A stretch of DNA of 13,967 bases from TWA4 sp051879215. GTDB lineage: Bacteria; Bacillota; Clostridia; Lachnospirales; Lachnospiraceae. The position numbers and the translations under genes were made by a program. How positions within the stretch are numbered: position 1 is the first letter of the stretch; the number at the start of each line of letters is the position of its first letter. A model generated the notes under the pieces. It was not told the origin of the DNA and did not search any database. It worked only from the letters and a program-made list of their open reading frames with translations. Of this stretch, positions 12,971 to 13,967 are shown piece by piece. The stretch covers positions 1 to 13,967 of the forward strand of contig JBJELP010000090.1 of the NCBI GenBank assembly GCA_051879215.1, read 5' to 3'.

Positions 12971-13967
12971 TTAATCCTCATATTTTCTGATCAGTAAAGT
13001 CGCATTGTGTCCTCCAAATCCAAGGGAATTGGACATCACCACATTCACATCCTGAGATACACCTTTGCCCAGCACGTAATCCAGATCACAGCCTTCACCG
13101 GGTGTTGTGGTTCCCACGGTGGGATGAATGTATCCTTCTTCTATCATTTTCACGCAGGCAACCATTTCCACCGCACCGGCTGCACCCAGCAGATGACCGA
13201 TCATGGATTTGGTAGAACTTACTTTCACCTGTTCTGCTGCTTCACCCAGGGCCAGATGAATGGCCTTGGTTTCAAACAGGTCATTGTGATGGGTTCCTGT
13301 GCCGTGGGCATTGATATAGTCCACTTCTTCCGGTTTCACACCGGCTTCCTGCATGGCCAGTTCCATGGCCTTTGCGGCACCGCTTCCGTCTTCTGCAGGG
13401 GAAGTAATATGAAATGCATCACAAGTTGCACCGTAACCGCCAAGTTCTGCCAGAATCTTTGCTCCTCTTTTCTTTGCGTGCTCCAGTTCTTCCAGAACCA
13501 GAACACCGGCACCTTCTCCGATAACAAAACCGCCGCGGTTCTGATCAAAGGGAATGGATGCCTTTGCGGGATCGGTTTCGGATGTCAGTGCTGTCAGACT
13601 GGAGAAACCTGCCACAGAAACGGGCGTGATACATCCTTCTGTACCACCTGCCAGCATCACATCTGCTTCGCCGTACTGAATGGTACGCATGGCTTCACCG
13701 ATGGAATGGGTACCTGTGGCACATGCAGTTGTCATGCTGATGCATTTCCCTTTCATGCCAAATGCAATTGCCACATTTCCGGCTGCCATATTGGAGATCA
13801 TCATGGGAACAACCAGGGGATTCACTCTTCTGGGGCCGCGGTTCAGAATAGTCTGCTGTGCATCTTCGATTTCCTTCAGACCGCCGATTCCGGATCCCAC
13901 CATAACACCCACACGCCAGGGATCTTCCTGTTCCATATCCAGTGCTGCCATTTTGATAGCTTCATCG
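12971..13967 (-). CDS. fabF: Beta-ketoacyl-[ACP] synthase II FabF (5' end cut off)
   Basis: Role: condenses malonyl-ACP with acyl-ACP, elongating the chain by two carbons. Seen: about 331 residues, open to the right window edge (DEAIKMAALD at the cut). Catalytic triad of the KAS fold: Cys in TTACATG, His in NAHGTGTHHNDLFE, His in STKSMIGHLLGAAG. Also seen are GGTEGCITP, RGGFVIGEGAGVLVLE and C-terminal NSLGFGGHNATLLI. Known: FabF is about 410 residues, so roughly 80 N-terminal residues lie outside. The 'GVxxGSGIGG' and 'PFD' phrases fit KAS II; FabB is less likely in a Gram-positive. It is the first visible gene of the operon that runs left into accB. Confidence 0.96.
   Translation of the reverse strand, partial: DEAIKMAALDMEQEDPWRVGVMVGSGIGGLKEIEDAQQTILNRGPRRVNPLVVPMMISNMAAGNVAIAFGMKGKCISMTTACATGTHSIGEAMRTIQYGEADVMLAGGTEGCITPVSVAGFSSLTALTSETDPAKASIPFDQNRGGFVIGEGAGVLVLEELEHAKKRGAKILAELGGYGATCDAFHITSPAEDGSGAAKAMELAMQEAGVKPEEVDYINAHGTGTHHNDLFETKAIHLALGEAAEQVKVSSTKSMIGHLLGAAGAVEMVACVKMIEEGYIHPTVGTTTPGEGCDLDYVLGKGVSQDVNVVMSNSLGFGGHNATLLIRKYED

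Overview
The window looks like chromosomal DNA of a low-GC Gram-positive anaerobe of the class Clostridia, most likely family Lachnospiraceae (inference). The grounds are strong AGGAGG-type ribosome binding sites, a fabF-accB-fabZ-accC-accDA gene order, a diaminopimelate dehydrogenase, a GH36-type glycosidase and a 350-residue 'nitronate monooxygenase' beside fatty acid genes. All supportable protein genes lie on the minus strand, so transcription runs from the right end of the window to the left.

Right third (about 8850-13967): the distal part of a type II fatty acid synthesis operon. In transcription order it holds fabF (start cut off by the window edge), accB, fabZ, accC and one fused accD-accA gene. 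Together these make malonyl-CoA (biotin carrier, biotin carboxylase, carboxyltransferase) and carry out condensation and dehydration. The operon promoter and the earlier genes (probably fabH, acpP, fabD, fabG) lie outside. After a 240-base AT-rich gap with symmetrical DNA sites comes an FMN-dependent nitronate monooxygenase/FabK-like gene with an extra C-terminal cysteine cluster.

Middle (about 4334-7550): a lone GH36-like alpha-galactosidase gene, then ddh (one-step meso-diaminopimelate/lysine synthesis) behind its own good promoter and a structured leader of about 165 bases, then a CPA2-type cation/proton antiporter with its own near-consensus promoter (TTGACG-17-TATAAC).

Left part (1-3151): right after the antiporter stop codon lies a compact segment of about 217 bp (2934-3150). 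It has imperfect terminal repeats and at least five internal hairpins, and a canonical terminator follows it. I consider it the most likely undescribed element here: a MITE/REP-like repeat or a 3'UTR-derived structured RNA. Further left is a tightly overlapping ABC-2 transporter cassette of GldA-GldF-GldG type: an ATPase with a short repeated acidic tail, a membrane permease, and a GldG-like protein that runs off the left edge. A 13-15 codon leader ORF may be translationally coupled to the ATPase. This left part is visibly more A+T-rich than the fatty acid operon.

No tRNA, rRNA, CRISPR array, transposase or phage gene is visible.
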